Shown: piece after piece, positions 1 to 8,249 of the stretch
How the letters are laid out: each line of letters opens with the position of its first letter
Numbering within the stretch: the first letter of the stretch is position 1
Origin: JBBDYG01 sp040901765
GTDB lineage: Bacteria > Planctomycetota > Planctomycetia > Pirellulales > Lacipirellulaceae
Length of the DNA stretch: 20,777 nucleotides
Direction of reading: 5' to 3'
Assembly (NCBI GenBank): GCA_040901765.1
Contig: JBBDYG010000083.1
Span: 1 to 20,777 of the forward strand
Made by a program: the position numbers and the translations under genes
The notes under the pieces: generated by a model
Databases searched by the model: none
What the model saw: the letters and a program-made list of their open reading frames with translations, nothing else
What the model was told of the DNA's origin: nothing

Positions 1-39
1 GAATCCCGTGGACATATGGTAAGCGGCTTGGAGAGAATT

Positions 40-390
40 TCAACGGGCTGCTAACACAAGATCCGCTTCAATCGGATAGTATCGTGCGTCTTGCGGAAAA
101 TTTGGGCGCAAGTAGTACGGTGTCCCTCCAATTGCAGCGAGGAGGTTCCAGGCCTGTCCCAGATGCAACATTTCCTCAGAAGCCACAAAGTAGATCTGTG
201 CTGCCCATTTCCTCACCAATTGAAGCTGCTCCCACGTCAGGCCGCCTTCACGTAAGTCTTGTTTGAGCGTAAATGCGGTGTAGAGATAGGAGCAGGTAAG
301 GCCGTGCTCCAGCTCGCATGCTTCAGAGAGTAGGCTCAATAGCTCCGCGCGATTTTGGGGAGGACGTGGCTTTCGTCGCGTGCGCCTCAT
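40..390 (-). pseudogene. VioB-type ferritin-like domain protein, truncated, probably frameshifted
   Basis: The 116 residues match the N-terminal part of the ferritin-like family related to the iminophenyl-pyruvate dimer synthase VioB. Visible signs are ELEHGLTCSYLYTAF (residues 26-40), the helix-2 metal-ligand-like SEEMLHL (71-77) and the motif NLLAAIGGTPYYLRPNFP (82-99). Proteins of this family normally run well beyond 200 residues, and this frame stops at TGA 40-42 just after the conserved part. Another frame stays open from there to the window edge and reads PLKFSPSRLPYVHGI, which looks like the expected continuation. One extra C in the CCC run near position 44 would join the two frames. 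The ATG overlaps the stop of the upstream GMC oxidoreductase fragment by 4 bp (ATGA), so the two were probably translationally coupled. The family assignment is fairly secure. Whether the break is a real mutation or a sequencing error is not decidable here. Confidence 0.6.
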
Positions 391-1022
391 AGCTGACTTC
401 CCCTCAAAAGCGGCTTCTCGATATCCCGTAGACTTCGCAATAGCACCGCAACCGCCGTCAACGTCGGATTTGCCGTCCCAGCCGTTGGGAATACTGTCGC
501 TCCCACAATGAACAAATTTGCATGGTCATGGCTTTGGCACTCCGGGGTCACTACGGATTTCTTTGGATCGTGACCCATACGGCACGTCCCAATGATGTGG
601 TTAGCACTTGAATAGGCTCGTCGATCCTCAGCCAGTTGTGATTCCACTGTTCCTAGTGCCTTGAAGATGGCGGCAATCACCTGTCGGCCTTTTGCAAACG
701 CCGCTAATTGGTACTCAGACGGTTTGAAATATATGCGCGGCAGTGGAATGTCGAACTGATCGACTTTGGTTTGCGACAGCTCCACGCGATTCTCACGGTC
801 TGGAAGTGTTTCGGTGGAATAACTAATGCGAAACTGCGACGTAAGCCGCTTTCGAAGACCTCGCCGCAACGCTTCACCAAACAGCGTCCGCCCCAATTTA
901 TCAGGTGTCAGCGAGACATAGGCAAAGAGTTCTATGTGATACTCTAACGCCGGCCCACCAAACTCGCTTTCCGCTTGTTCGTGCATTTGCACGAACTGTT
1001 CCAGAGTCATCCGATTGCGCAC
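387..1022 (-). pseudogene. GMC oxidoreductase, C-terminal domain only (5'-truncated)
   Basis: The 211 residues are the C-terminal substrate-binding domain of a glucose-methanol-choline family flavoprotein oxidoreductase. The diagnostic stretches are HIIGTCRMGHDP (142-153), SVVTPECQSHDHANLFIVG (156-174) and the final FAD-contacting TAGTANPTLTAVAV (180-193). The N-terminal Rossmann FAD-binding half (GxGxxG and the GMC signatures) is absent, although family members are about 500-600 residues. Upstream in this frame there is a TGA at 1035-1037, and I find no FAD-domain sequence in the 240 bp before the next gene. The called start is a GTG with no ribosome-binding site, so this is most likely a remnant. 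It overlaps the ferritin-like gene by 4 bp. GMC oxidoreductases are often found next to such ferritin-like proteins, which suggests a former two-gene oxidative unit. Confidence 0.7.
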
Positions 1023-1266
1023 GCTAGAGCATTTTCAAAGTTCATGTAGCGGAGACGCCGACCGACTGAAAGACGGAGCGACTTTTTTTGAAGCTTAAGC
1101 ACAATTTCCGTTGGCGATCAGGCAAGTTCAGAGTCATCGTTTCGCCCGTTCGTTCCAATGACTTGCGTTTCACATCGGATTTGTACGGGCGGGCTGGGAA
1201 GGGTTCCGCGAGCCACCAGCAACACCATATTCAACCCGATTTAGGTGTCCCACCAATGCGATGCAC
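1023..1266. other. Intergenic region at the GMC truncation point
   Basis: No convincing gene is present. The homology to the GMC gene ends at about 1022. The next 60 bp (1021-1080) start with a TAG-containing stretch, continue through a GC-rich segment with two similar GGAGACG/GACGGAG patches, and end in a T7 run at 1085-1091. This junction could be the edge of an inserted element or deletion, but no terminal repeats or transposase remnants are visible. Confidence 0.4.
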
Positions 1267-1270
1267 CTAA
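1241..1270 (-). terminator. Hairpin at the 3' end of the glycosidase-like gene
   Basis: TTAGGTG (1241-1247) and CACCTAA (1264-1270) form a perfect 7-bp inverted repeat around a 16-nt loop. It spans the TAG stop of the large PEP-CTERM gene (1267-1269). There is no T-run after it on the minus strand, so it is at best a weak or factor-dependent terminator or an RNA-stabilising hairpin. Confidence 0.25.
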
Positions 1271-4200
1271 CGAGACAAGCGACGCCTTGAATGCATAACA
1301 TAGATAGCGACAGCTCCGCCGACCAATAGCAGAGAGTTTGGCTCCGGAACGGCAACCTCGTTACCATCGGCGGTCACCAGCAGCATTGAGACGGACTCTG
1401 CCGACGCGCCGAACCGTTCCCTCAAGAGATTATAGTCAGTCTGATCGACTTGGCCGTCTCCGTCACCGTCAGCAGCAAGTCCAACTCCTGCCTGTCCTAA
1501 AGTATCTCGCCAAACTACATAGTCCGCAGCATCAATGACTAGATCTCCGTTGTAATCCGGTTGCAAGGCCCGAAACAACGAGCGAAGATCCTGCACATCC
1601 AAGTCCCTATCGCCATTGAAGTCACCGGCAAACAGCGGCGAAAGTCCCAGTTCAGCGTGATAGTCATTAGGAGTGGTGATCGCTAGCGCAAAGTATGCGA
1701 GGTCCGTATCATTAATGACTCCATCGCGATTCAAGTCGCCGCGGATACCTGTGACGAACTGGATGTATTCCAGGTCACCGGGCTGTACGTCGATCATGAT
1801 GGCCTCGTGGTTGATCGACAAGATTTCACCAGTCAACCAGTGGTAGGCGCCCAGAATGCCTTCGACAGGATCAAGAGAAACGGAAGCCACCGCGTTGGGA
1901 TCGACGACGGCGGGCAGGTGTGGAACCTTTCTAACACCTGCGTTGTTGATCAGTTCCAACACCCACCCTTTTTGATTGCGGTTGAATTGATATTGCACCG
2001 GCTCTCCGCCGACCACCACCGGAAGATGTTGGTTCCTAAGCTGCTCTAACAATGCGTTTGGAATCGCGGTTACCCGGCCAGTTGCCGGATTGATCCATTC
2101 CGAAGCAATCAGAACCTCACCACTGGCTTGAAGTCGACTCAGGTTGACAGTCCCGAGGGCCTGGATATGGCTGTTCTGAAGAATCAAACGACTGCCAGCA
2201 ATCAGCGCGCCCGCCAAACTGTCGACGAGGTCCGGACCGAACGCGATGTCGCCCACGAGGAGAATCTCGGGATACGCTCCGAGCGTGTCGGAGCCCGCCG
2301 TTGAAAGGAAAACGTCGAACATTTCGCCATAAGGTGTGGCCACCATATAGGGTGCTTCAGGATTGAGGGCGTTCGGAGCATTCGAGGCGGCTGATCCAGG
2401 AAAAAGTTGGTGCTGAAACAGGTCGTAAGTCTTCTGGTCGCCTTGCGTCTTTGCGAATACTCCCCACGGCCGGTCTTGAAATTCGTTGAAGCCACTATAG
2501 CGATCGATCAGGATGGCAATCGGCATGTAAGGCACGCCTCGGTCGTGGCTTCGCATGATTTGGGAAACTTCAAGTCCCAGTTCTCCAAGCGGAGTAAGCA
2601 CCCAAGGCTCGCTGCTCGACTCAAAAAAGTTGTTGTCGCTGAATTCCGGGGTGACCCTCGCGGCTCCTGCAAACCAGGAATGCAGCCACGCCCGCTTGTA
2701 AAAGCTGAATGAATGGCCGGCGTCCTGTCCGCGGGCCGTTCCGGGTCCGCCGGTCAGCGGGCCGCGAGATGTTAAAGCGCCGTGAAACCACGGACTGACC
2801 TGGGTTCCCCAGGGCAGCTCCCACTGACGTGCAGCGCCTCGGGCAAAGGCGAACTTCGATTGCGTAAAGCGAATGTTCTCACCAATTTCCAGACCAACCG
2901 CTGAGGTTCCCCATTCGGCTGCGTAGGCTTCGTAATGCGAATGACCGGTGACGCTCAACAGTCGTTGATCCCAATCCTCCTGGCGGTTCTGATAGTAAGC
3001 TTTGACCTGGTGGTAGGCGTCTTCTCTTGAAACGGGCGGCGAATCAAAGCCTTTTGAGCCAGGTGCTTTCATGAGATGCGCATACTGGCTGGGAGTTTGC
3101 CCCGGGTAGATGCTGGCAAAATACTCTGCGTTCGAGGAGAGTTCATGGAAAAAATAACCCCACTCACCAAAGGAGACGGGCGTTTTTCCCCCATGGGTCT
3201 CATCTAATGTTGACAAGACGGCTAACCTATCGGCTGTCAGAGATGTCCCGCCGTCGACTTGAAAGTCGCTGGCTCCCGGCCACGCAGTGAAATGCCAGCC
3301 AATATTTCGTATGTGGTTGTAGAGCGTCTGAGCGTGCGTTGCTGGAACGGGACCTGGATCGATTCCATCAAATAGGCCGCTATTCTCGGCAAAGTTGGTG
3401 AACGACTGCAGCGCCGGAAGACTTGACGGGCTACCGTACGATGCGATGACAAATCGGCTCTGGCCCGGTAGGTTACGTACTTGCCAGGGACCATCGACAA
3501 ACTGTTGATACGGCGCGCTCAGCAAACGGCCAGGAGGGTCAGGTTCTTGAGGGTTGAGCGGTGTAGTCGAGATGGTAACGAAATCGACGTCGCCCATAGC
3601 GAGATCGAGTCCGCTTCGCACTTGTCGCAACGCGACTTGGAAATTACTCCCCAGATTGTCGAGCGTAAAATTCGCAACAGCGGCGGCAAAGGGATGCAGC
3701 GAACCATCTTGATTCTTTACCTGTAAGCTCGCACCTTGAGAATCAACAGTGATCGTGTAGTTTCGCCAGCTATCGCAGCCTCCTGCGCTGCAATGGGCAA
3801 AGGCACCTGAGGTAGCGTTACTGCCGAGGGATGTCGCGAAAGAGTCCGCCCAGTCGTCTCCAGTGGCTGAATTGTTGCTCGCAAAGGCGCGAATGAACTG
3901 GCCATTGCCGCCAATGATTGCGACTTCTACCGCGGACGCGGTTCCGCTTACCCCCTGGTTTATTGGCCGGAGCCGTACGTCCACGCTCACATTAGACATG
4001 CCGTCCAGCGAATACGAGGAGATGGTCTCGATACCACGAAAGCCCGAGGCGCTCTGCCCGCTGGTCATCCGTAGGAAATTCAGCGGACCGTCCGTGACGA
4101 CTCCCAGCGTCGCATCCGGCGCACCACCCGCATGCGCCTGCCAGATGGCCCCGAGTTGAAACGAGTCGAATGGATCCTGTAGAATCGTCTGGGCATAAGT

Positions 4201-4314
4201 AAATTGCGGCAGCACGGACAGCAGAAATAGGAGCGGAAGAAGCAAGATTACCGACGTATATGTCGTTTGCGGAGGAACCGACGACGCAAAGTTTGTGCAA
4301 GCGGCGCTCACCAT
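1267..4314 (-). CDS. Secreted glycosidase-like PEP-CTERM protein with dockerin-type repeats
   Basis: I use ATG 4314 (1015 residues), because a TTG at 4377 would put 21 non-hydrophobic residues before the signal peptide. Neither start has a good ribosome-binding site. Order of parts: signal peptide (about 1-42, hydrophobic SVILLLPLLFLLSVL); an N-terminal beta-rich domain (about 45-255) with FRGIET, VDVRLRPINQG and FAHCSAGGCDSWR (172-184), shared with two neighbouring genes; a large glycoside-hydrolase-like region (about 270-760) with VSFGEWGYFFHEL, HYEAYAAEWG, EIGENIRFTQ, FARGAARQWELPWG and GVPYMPIAIL; dockerin type I-like calcium loops (GDLNRDGVINDTDLAYF, GDFNGDRDLDVQDL, DYNGDLVIDAADY, DGDGDGQVDQTDY, about 859-969); and a PEP-CTERM sorting tail (VPEPNSLLLVG, a membrane segment, SRRRLSR). 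The layout of the middle recalls clan-A beta-galactosidase-like enzymes with a trimerisation-like domain, but I cannot name a GH family or substrate. It is the last intact gene of the cluster. Confidence 0.8.
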   Translation of the reverse strand: MVSAACTNFASSVPPQTTYTSVILLLPLLFLLSVLPQFTYAQTILQDPFDSFQLGAIWQAHAGGAPDATLGVVTDGPLNFLRMTSGQSASGFRGIETISSYSLDGMSNVSVDVRLRPINQGVSGTASAVEVAIIGGNGQFIRAFASNNSATGDDWADSFATSLGSNATSGAFAHCSAGGCDSWRNYTITVDSQGASLQVKNQDGSLHPFAAAVANFTLDNLGSNFQVALRQVRSGLDLAMGDVDFVTISTTPLNPQEPDPPGRLLSAPYQQFVDGPWQVRNLPGQSRFVIASYGSPSSLPALQSFTNFAENSGLFDGIDPGPVPATHAQTLYNHIRNIGWHFTAWPGASDFQVDGGTSLTADRLAVLSTLDETHGGKTPVSFGEWGYFFHELSSNAEYFASIYPGQTPSQYAHLMKAPGSKGFDSPPVSREDAYHQVKAYYQNRQEDWDQRLLSVTGHSHYEAYAAEWGTSAVGLEIGENIRFTQSKFAFARGAARQWELPWGTQVSPWFHGALTSRGPLTGGPGTARGQDAGHSFSFYKRAWLHSWFAGAARVTPEFSDNNFFESSSEPWVLTPLGELGLEVSQIMRSHDRGVPYMPIAILIDRYSGFNEFQDRPWGVFAKTQGDQKTYDLFQHQLFPGSAASNAPNALNPEAPYMVATPYGEMFDVFLSTAGSDTLGAYPEILLVGDIAFGPDLVDSLAGALIAGSRLILQNSHIQALGTVNLSRLQASGEVLIASEWINPATGRVTAIPNALLEQLRNQHLPVVVGGEPVQYQFNRNQKGWVLELINNAGVRKVPHLPAVVDPNAVASVSLDPVEGILGAYHWLTGEILSINHEAIMIDVQPGDLEYIQFVTGIRGDLNRDGVINDTDLAYFALAITTPNDYHAELGLSPLFAGDFNGDRDLDVQDLRSLFRALQPDYNGDLVIDAADYVVWRDTLGQAGVGLAADGDGDGQVDQTDYNLLRERFGASAESVSMLLVTADGNEVAVPEPNSLLLVGGAVAIYVMHSRRRLSR

Positions 4315-4420
4315 CAAGTGCAGTGCTCGTGCCTTGTCCGGAGTAATTTCTAAAATGTGAATTCCGTGGTCCTCCAACGACTTACGCTGCGCGCCATCAC
4401 AGTCAACGCATTCGCGGCCG

Positions 4421-4963
4421 CTATAGCTTAGGGGCAGAAGTCTTTTCCCGTTCCGTCAGTTCGATACGTAATGGCTCCATCCCTTCCGCGACTTCCACTT
4501 CGATTCCCGATGTCTGTGGGTCGGCGTACCTTTTGGGCAAACCCCACCGCTCGTGTGTCTTGAGCCTCATCATGGCCGTTGATGTGCCGTCTGGACTCGC
4601 TGCAACCGGCTCGTGGCCTACAATCGTAATTTCACGCTTCGTAATGCAAACGGAATGAGTTCCAACCAGCGCGCCGTCATCTGTTTCAAAGGTGGTCAAT
4701 GAAAAATGTCCGTCTTCGTCGGTCTCACCACTTCCCGTACGGCCGCCCTCTTTGGCCACGAACACCACGCTCGCTTTTGCAACCGGCTGGCCGTCCAAAA
4801 GGACGATTCCCTCCACAGGCGCCGTCGCGGGAAGGCCCCGACCACATCCGGATATCGCGACCGTCACCAGCAGTAAACAAATTGTATTACCAAGCGCTCT
4901 CGTCCCTCGACGGATTTCAAGGAAGTAATTTGAACGTGGCAAACGATGTGCAAAACTGTCCAT
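4421..4963 (-). CDS. Carboxypeptidase-regulatory-like (transthyretin-like) lipoprotein
   Basis: The product is 180 residues from ATG 4963. A GTG at 5002 would add 13 residues; I prefer the ATG because it gives a compact signal peptide with GGA about 10 nt upstream. After a basic N-terminus comes the hydrophobic NTICLLLVTVAISGCG, with a lipobox at ISGC, so the mature protein is predicted to be lipid-anchored. The mature part has the planctomycete pattern APVEGIVLLDGQPVAKASVVF followed by TGSGETDEDGHFSLTTF, a small beta-sandwich of the carboxypeptidase regulatory-like type. It lies 62 bp after the stop of the DUF1559 gene. In planctomycetes this lipoprotein family and DUF1559 proteins are commonly adjacent, and the role of the pair is unknown. 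The family call is strong and the function is not known. Confidence 0.8.
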   Translation of the reverse strand: MDSFAHRLPRSNYFLEIRRGTRALGNTICLLLVTVAISGCGRGLPATAPVEGIVLLDGQPVAKASVVFVAKEGGRTGSGETDEDGHFSLTTFETDDGALVGTHSVCITKREITIVGHEPVAASPDGTSTAMMRLKTHERWGLPKRYADPQTSGIEVEVAEGMEPLRIELTEREKTSAPKL

Positions 4964-5025
4964 CAGTTTTTTCCAACATGCTCGCGAGCGAAAAGGCCCC
5001 ACCCGCTGTTGACCGCCATTAACGT

Positions 5026-6063
5026 CTAAAAAGTCTCATTGACGATGTTTCCGTCACGTATTGACCCTAGATATTGGTAGGTCCAGTGATCGATCGCATC
5101 CGGAAGGAAGTGAACGCTGCCATCGCCGTAGAGGAATTGGGCACCGCCTGGGTGTCGGGATTTAAATCCCCACGCCGTCCGCCAATTACACCACAGATTA
5201 CACGGCGGCTTCTTCAGATTCTTCGATTCGCACGTGTCAAAATTAATCGGCACGATCGTTTTTGTGCTGCCTTGCCCATTGTTGCTGGCGATCCATCCGG
5301 AACTATTGTGAACCTCGCAGGCGGGCAACACCTCTCCAAAAAAAATCGTCTTGGTTAACCCGTCGGTAATATCATTAATCTTGGTAAATTGGGGTAAGAA
5401 ATGAAGAAAGGGGCCCGCCTGCTTGCCTGGTACGCCATACTCTCCGAGCTTGAACGCGCTCCAATCCAGGCCGCATGGACAATCCGGATTCGATGGACCA
5501 TGGTCGGTTGCGCCGTTAGAGGCCGCGTAATTATGCACCGCCCGGTCGCCCACAATTCGCTCTCCATCGTCGCTGGGACAAAGGTACACGTTGATCATCG
5601 TCGAGCGAATGAATCCGCCATCCGAATATTTTTGGTCGTATGGCTGTACCCAGCCACTTTTTTGGTAGTCCAGGTCAATTGCTTCGTAAAGCACGTCCTC
5701 TTCGAGGTAAGGCAGCAGGCGGATCAGAATCGAGCCGCGCAGAGATCGAGCATCTGTCGGCGGATACTGAAAATCGATATAAGCTCCGGCGGGGTACGCC
5801 TTGAAACTTGTCTCATAGTTGGCCAGAGCCAAGCCGATCTGCTTTAAATTGTTGACGCATTGCGTGCGCCGCGCCGCCTCGCGGGCGCTTTGGACGGCGG
5901 GCAACAACAGGCCGACTAGTATCCCGATGATAGCGATCACCACAAGCAGCTCCACGAGAGTGAAGCCTCTACGCGGACCGCCCTCCGCCCCTCTGTGGGG
6001 AAGCGCAGAGAACTTTCTATTCCCAGGCTGATAACAGGAAAACCAGCATTTATTGAAATTCAT
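5026..6063 (-). CDS. DUF1559 domain protein with prepilin-type N-terminus
   Basis: The product is 345 residues. RRGFTLVELLVVIAIIGIL (31-49) is a type IV prepilin/pseudopilin N-methylation motif with the G|F cleavage site and Glu at +5, followed by the hydrophobic helix. The DUF1559 start LLLPAVQSAREAARRTQC (52-69) comes directly after, then NNLKQIGLALANYE and AYPAG. The C-terminus carries the family hallmark HPGGAQFLYGDGSVHFL. The protein is therefore expected to be processed by a prepilin peptidase and assembled at, or exported through, a type II/IV-like apparatus. DUF1559 proteins are hugely expanded in planctomycetes and their job is unknown. The start is ATG 6063 without a clear ribosome-binding site, and 32 residues precede the motif, which is long for a leader, so the true start may be internal. 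It sits between PEP-CTERM genes and the lipoprotein gene, in the same direction. Confidence 0.88.
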   Translation of the reverse strand: MNFNKCWFSCYQPGNRKFSALPHRGAEGGPRRGFTLVELLVVIAIIGILVGLLLPAVQSAREAARRTQCVNNLKQIGLALANYETSFKAYPAGAYIDFQYPPTDARSLRGSILIRLLPYLEEDVLYEAIDLDYQKSGWVQPYDQKYSDGGFIRSTMINVYLCPSDDGERIVGDRAVHNYAASNGATDHGPSNPDCPCGLDWSAFKLGEYGVPGKQAGPFLHFLPQFTKINDITDGLTKTIFFGEVLPACEVHNSSGWIASNNGQGSTKTIVPINFDTCESKNLKKPPCNLWCNWRTAWGFKSRHPGGAQFLYGDGSVHFLPDAIDHWTYQYLGSIRDGNIVNETF

Positions 6064-6114
6064 GTGCGTCAGTCGCGATCGGACCAGCGACCCTAACTCC
6101 TGAAGTTAAATGAA

Positions 6115-7176
6115 CTAACGACGATGCGAAATGAGCAGCATCACTAGCGCACCGCACGCCAAGACCAGGGACGCCGGTTCTGGCACAGCGGTGGCTCCGG
6201 CAGACGACAACTGTAACAGCGTCGCGCCGGTCCCTGCAGCATTCCCAAAGCGGGCTTTCCAGAAGTCGTAATCCTCGACCGTGACATTACCGTCGCCGGT
6301 GCCGTCGCCGGTCGCCGGCGTAGCACCGCCCATCTGCGAGAGATGATCGCGCCACACGGTGTAGTCTGCTGCGTCGACGAGGAGGTCCCCGTTGTAATCT
6401 CCCTCGATGGACTCGATCGATGTGACGAGAAGGCTATCGTAAAAACCAACCACATGATCGGCCCCCGCGACGACGAGGTTACGTAGTGCGATGGTAAGAC
6501 TCGAAAGATCCTCGATTCCCACGTCGGAAGTGGCACGAAAGAGCTCCACTGGATCGCCGCCCAAAGGCAATCCGAAATCTTGGAAGAGCGTCCCCTGTGA
6601 AGTCACCGTCAGTACAAAACTTCGATATCCGTCACAGCCGCCACCGGCGGGTGCGCAGTGGACGAAGCCAGGGGATAAGGCTTCCGTACCGAGACTGTCC
6701 GAAAAGCGATCCTGCCAGTCCATCAAATCGCCAGGCTGATTATTTCCACCACCCGCTTCCACAAACGCTCCAGTACTGCCCAAAAGCGCCACCGCGGCAG
6801 AGACTGGCGTACCGTTTTCGCCTTGATTGATCGGACGGAGATTCACTTCCACGCGAACACCCGCCAGCCCGACAAGAGAGATTGGGTCCGTCGTCTCGAT
6901 TCCTCGGTATCCGTCTGCCGCGCCGCTGCTTTCCATCAGCAGCAATTCGCGAATGCCGCTTTGAATGACTGACATTGCGACGTCGGGAGCACCTAGGCCA
7001 TGCGCGCTCCAGGTTTCGCCGGGGCCTAGCGGCACCTCCCCATTCTCGAAATTCGCAGTATTGAATTGCTCTTCGAATAACGTCTCGGCGCGAACGTCTC
7101 CAAGAACGAAGGACGAAATAAAGACGGCGGTCAGGAGCGCCCTGCGCCAACTGCCGCCGTGGTAGCATAAGTCCAT
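6115..7176 (-). CDS. PEP-CTERM protein with shared N-terminal domain and dockerin-like repeats
   Basis: The start is ATG 7176 (353 residues), chosen because AGGGG lies 10 nt upstream. An in-frame ATG at 7215 has no such site. Signal peptide about 1-30 (RALLTAVFISSFVLGDVRA). Residues about 32-255 are the same beta-rich domain as in the two neighbouring exported proteins: YRGIET, VEVNLRPINQG, and FVHCAPAGGGCDGYR, which has one extra residue between the cysteines. Then come two calcium-loop helices of dockerin type, GDYNGDLLVDAADYTVWRD (about 259-277) and GDGNVTVEDYDFWKARFG (about 294-311). The tail is VPEPASLVLACGALVMLL with a short HRR end, a PEP-CTERM sorting signal processed by an exosortase. 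It is a secreted or surface protein of unknown function, with no catalytic motif recognised. It is a clear paralogue of the gene at 7363-8151. Confidence 0.85.
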   Translation of the reverse strand: MDLCYHGGSWRRALLTAVFISSFVLGDVRAETLFEEQFNTANFENGEVPLGPGETWSAHGLGAPDVAMSVIQSGIRELLLMESSGAADGYRGIETTDPISLVGLAGVRVEVNLRPINQGENGTPVSAAVALLGSTGAFVEAGGGNNQPGDLMDWQDRFSDSLGTEALSPGFVHCAPAGGGCDGYRSFVLTVTSQGTLFQDFGLPLGGDPVELFRATSDVGIEDLSSLTIALRNLVVAGADHVVGFYDSLLVTSIESIEGDYNGDLLVDAADYTVWRDHLSQMGGATPATGDGTGDGNVTVEDYDFWKARFGNAAGTGATLLQLSSAGATAVPEPASLVLACGALVMLLISHRR

Positions 7177-7230
7177 GATCTTAATTCCCCTGGGTGCGAC
7201 CAACTTTAATAACATTCGATGCGGTAAAGT

Positions 7231-7256
7231 GCGCCGAGGCTGCCCCTCCTCGGCGC
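7231..7256 (-). terminator. Strong hairpin between two PEP-CTERM genes
   Basis: GCGCCGAGG (7231-7239) and CCTCGGCGC (7248-7256) form a perfect 9-bp GC-rich stem with an 8-nt loop. On the minus strand it lies about 105 nt after the stop of the short PEP-CTERM gene and about 55 nt before the next start. It is followed only by ACTTTACC, so termination would be partial. A role in differential expression within the cluster or in RNA processing is equally possible. Confidence 0.45.
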
Positions 7257-7362
7257 TATAGCGGTCATTCGCAGACCGACTGACGCTCGACGTCTTGATA
7301 AAACACCAGCGACACCACCTTTCGGGCTGTCCCCAACCGAACGGACACTGCAGTCGCCATCG

Positions 7363-8151
7363 TCACTTATTGCGGCGACGCAATACAAACAAGCCCAGTG
7401 CTCCAAGGCCCAACAGCATCATGCCCGTTGGCTCGGGAATAGCGGTCGTGCTGACGGTGACGGAATCGAAAAAGCCTCGAGCGGCTACTTCGTTAGCGAC
7501 CTGCATTTGTCGCAAAGCGATATCGACTTCGCTGCCATAGCTGGCCAACGTCAAGGCGGGGTTCGATGCGCTAAATGCATTGAGCGACCCGTCGGCATTG
7601 TACGCAGCCATGCTGGTGCCCGCGCCGTCAATCGTCAAGACAAATCGCCGGTACGAGTCGCAGCCTCCCGAAGCACAGTGGGCGAAATCTGTTTTCACAT
7701 TGGTGCCGTCACTGTCGATGTACGAGTCAGCCCAGGCCCCGGGTGAATATGGACTACTCGCCACGGCTCGCGAGAACTCCCCCGAGGCGCCAAGCACTGC
7801 CACCTCAGCCGCCGACGGTGTTCCGTTTCCGCCCTCATTGATGGGGCGCAGTCGCACGTCGACGACCAGCGATGCAACGCCCGCCAGCGAAATCGGGGCG
7901 ATCGTCTCGATCCCGCGGAACTCACTGACGGCGCCAATACTCGCCATGTGCAGGTAGGTGGTCGTTCCATCATTTACAAAAGCCAACGTCTCATTTGGCG
8001 CGCCCGCTGGAGTGGCTTGCCAAGTTGTCCCCAACACAAAGCTGTCAAACGGCTCATCCAGCACGATAGCCGCCGGTACCGACAATGGTAGTGCTGTCAA
8101 CAGCAGCGCCAACGCGATGCCTTTCCACAGATGCCCCACATTTACAATCAT
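7363..8151 (-). CDS. Short PEP-CTERM protein consisting of the shared exported domain
   Basis: The product is 262 residues. ATG 8151 is preceded by AGGGGGTGA (8155-8163), a strong ribosome-binding site. Signal peptide 1-28 (GIALALLLTALPLSVPAA). The mature part is only the domain shared with the genes at 6115 and 1267: LDEPFDSFVLGTTWQA (31-46), FRGIET (78-83), VDVRLRPINEG (97-107), FAHCASGGCDSYRRFVLTID (156-175) and IALRQMQVANE. It ends with IPEPTGMMLLGLGALGLF plus VLRRRNK, a textbook PEP-CTERM signal. The F-D-x-x-x-L-x-x-x-W opening and overall beta pattern suggest a LamG/concanavalin-like sandwich, possibly carbohydrate-binding, but I cannot name a family. It is the first gene after the anti-sigma gene, 98 bp downstream of its stop, and so a likely direct target of the sigma factor. 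Confidence 0.87.
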   Translation of the reverse strand: MIVNVGHLWKGIALALLLTALPLSVPAAIVLDEPFDSFVLGTTWQATPAGAPNETLAFVNDGTTTYLHMASIGAVSEFRGIETIAPISLAGVASLVVDVRLRPINEGGNGTPSAAEVAVLGASGEFSRAVASSPYSPGAWADSYIDSDGTNVKTDFAHCASGGCDSYRRFVLTIDGAGTSMAAYNADGSLNAFSASNPALTLASYGSEVDIALRQMQVANEVAARGFFDSVTVSTTAIPEPTGMMLLGLGALGLFVLRRRNK

Positions 8152-8249
8152 TACTCACCCCCTACAAAAGATTAGAAAAAAGCCATTCCATGCTGCCACA
8201 ACAGGCCAAATCTCCATCAATGGCCACTCAAAAATCGCGGAAGTTTGGA

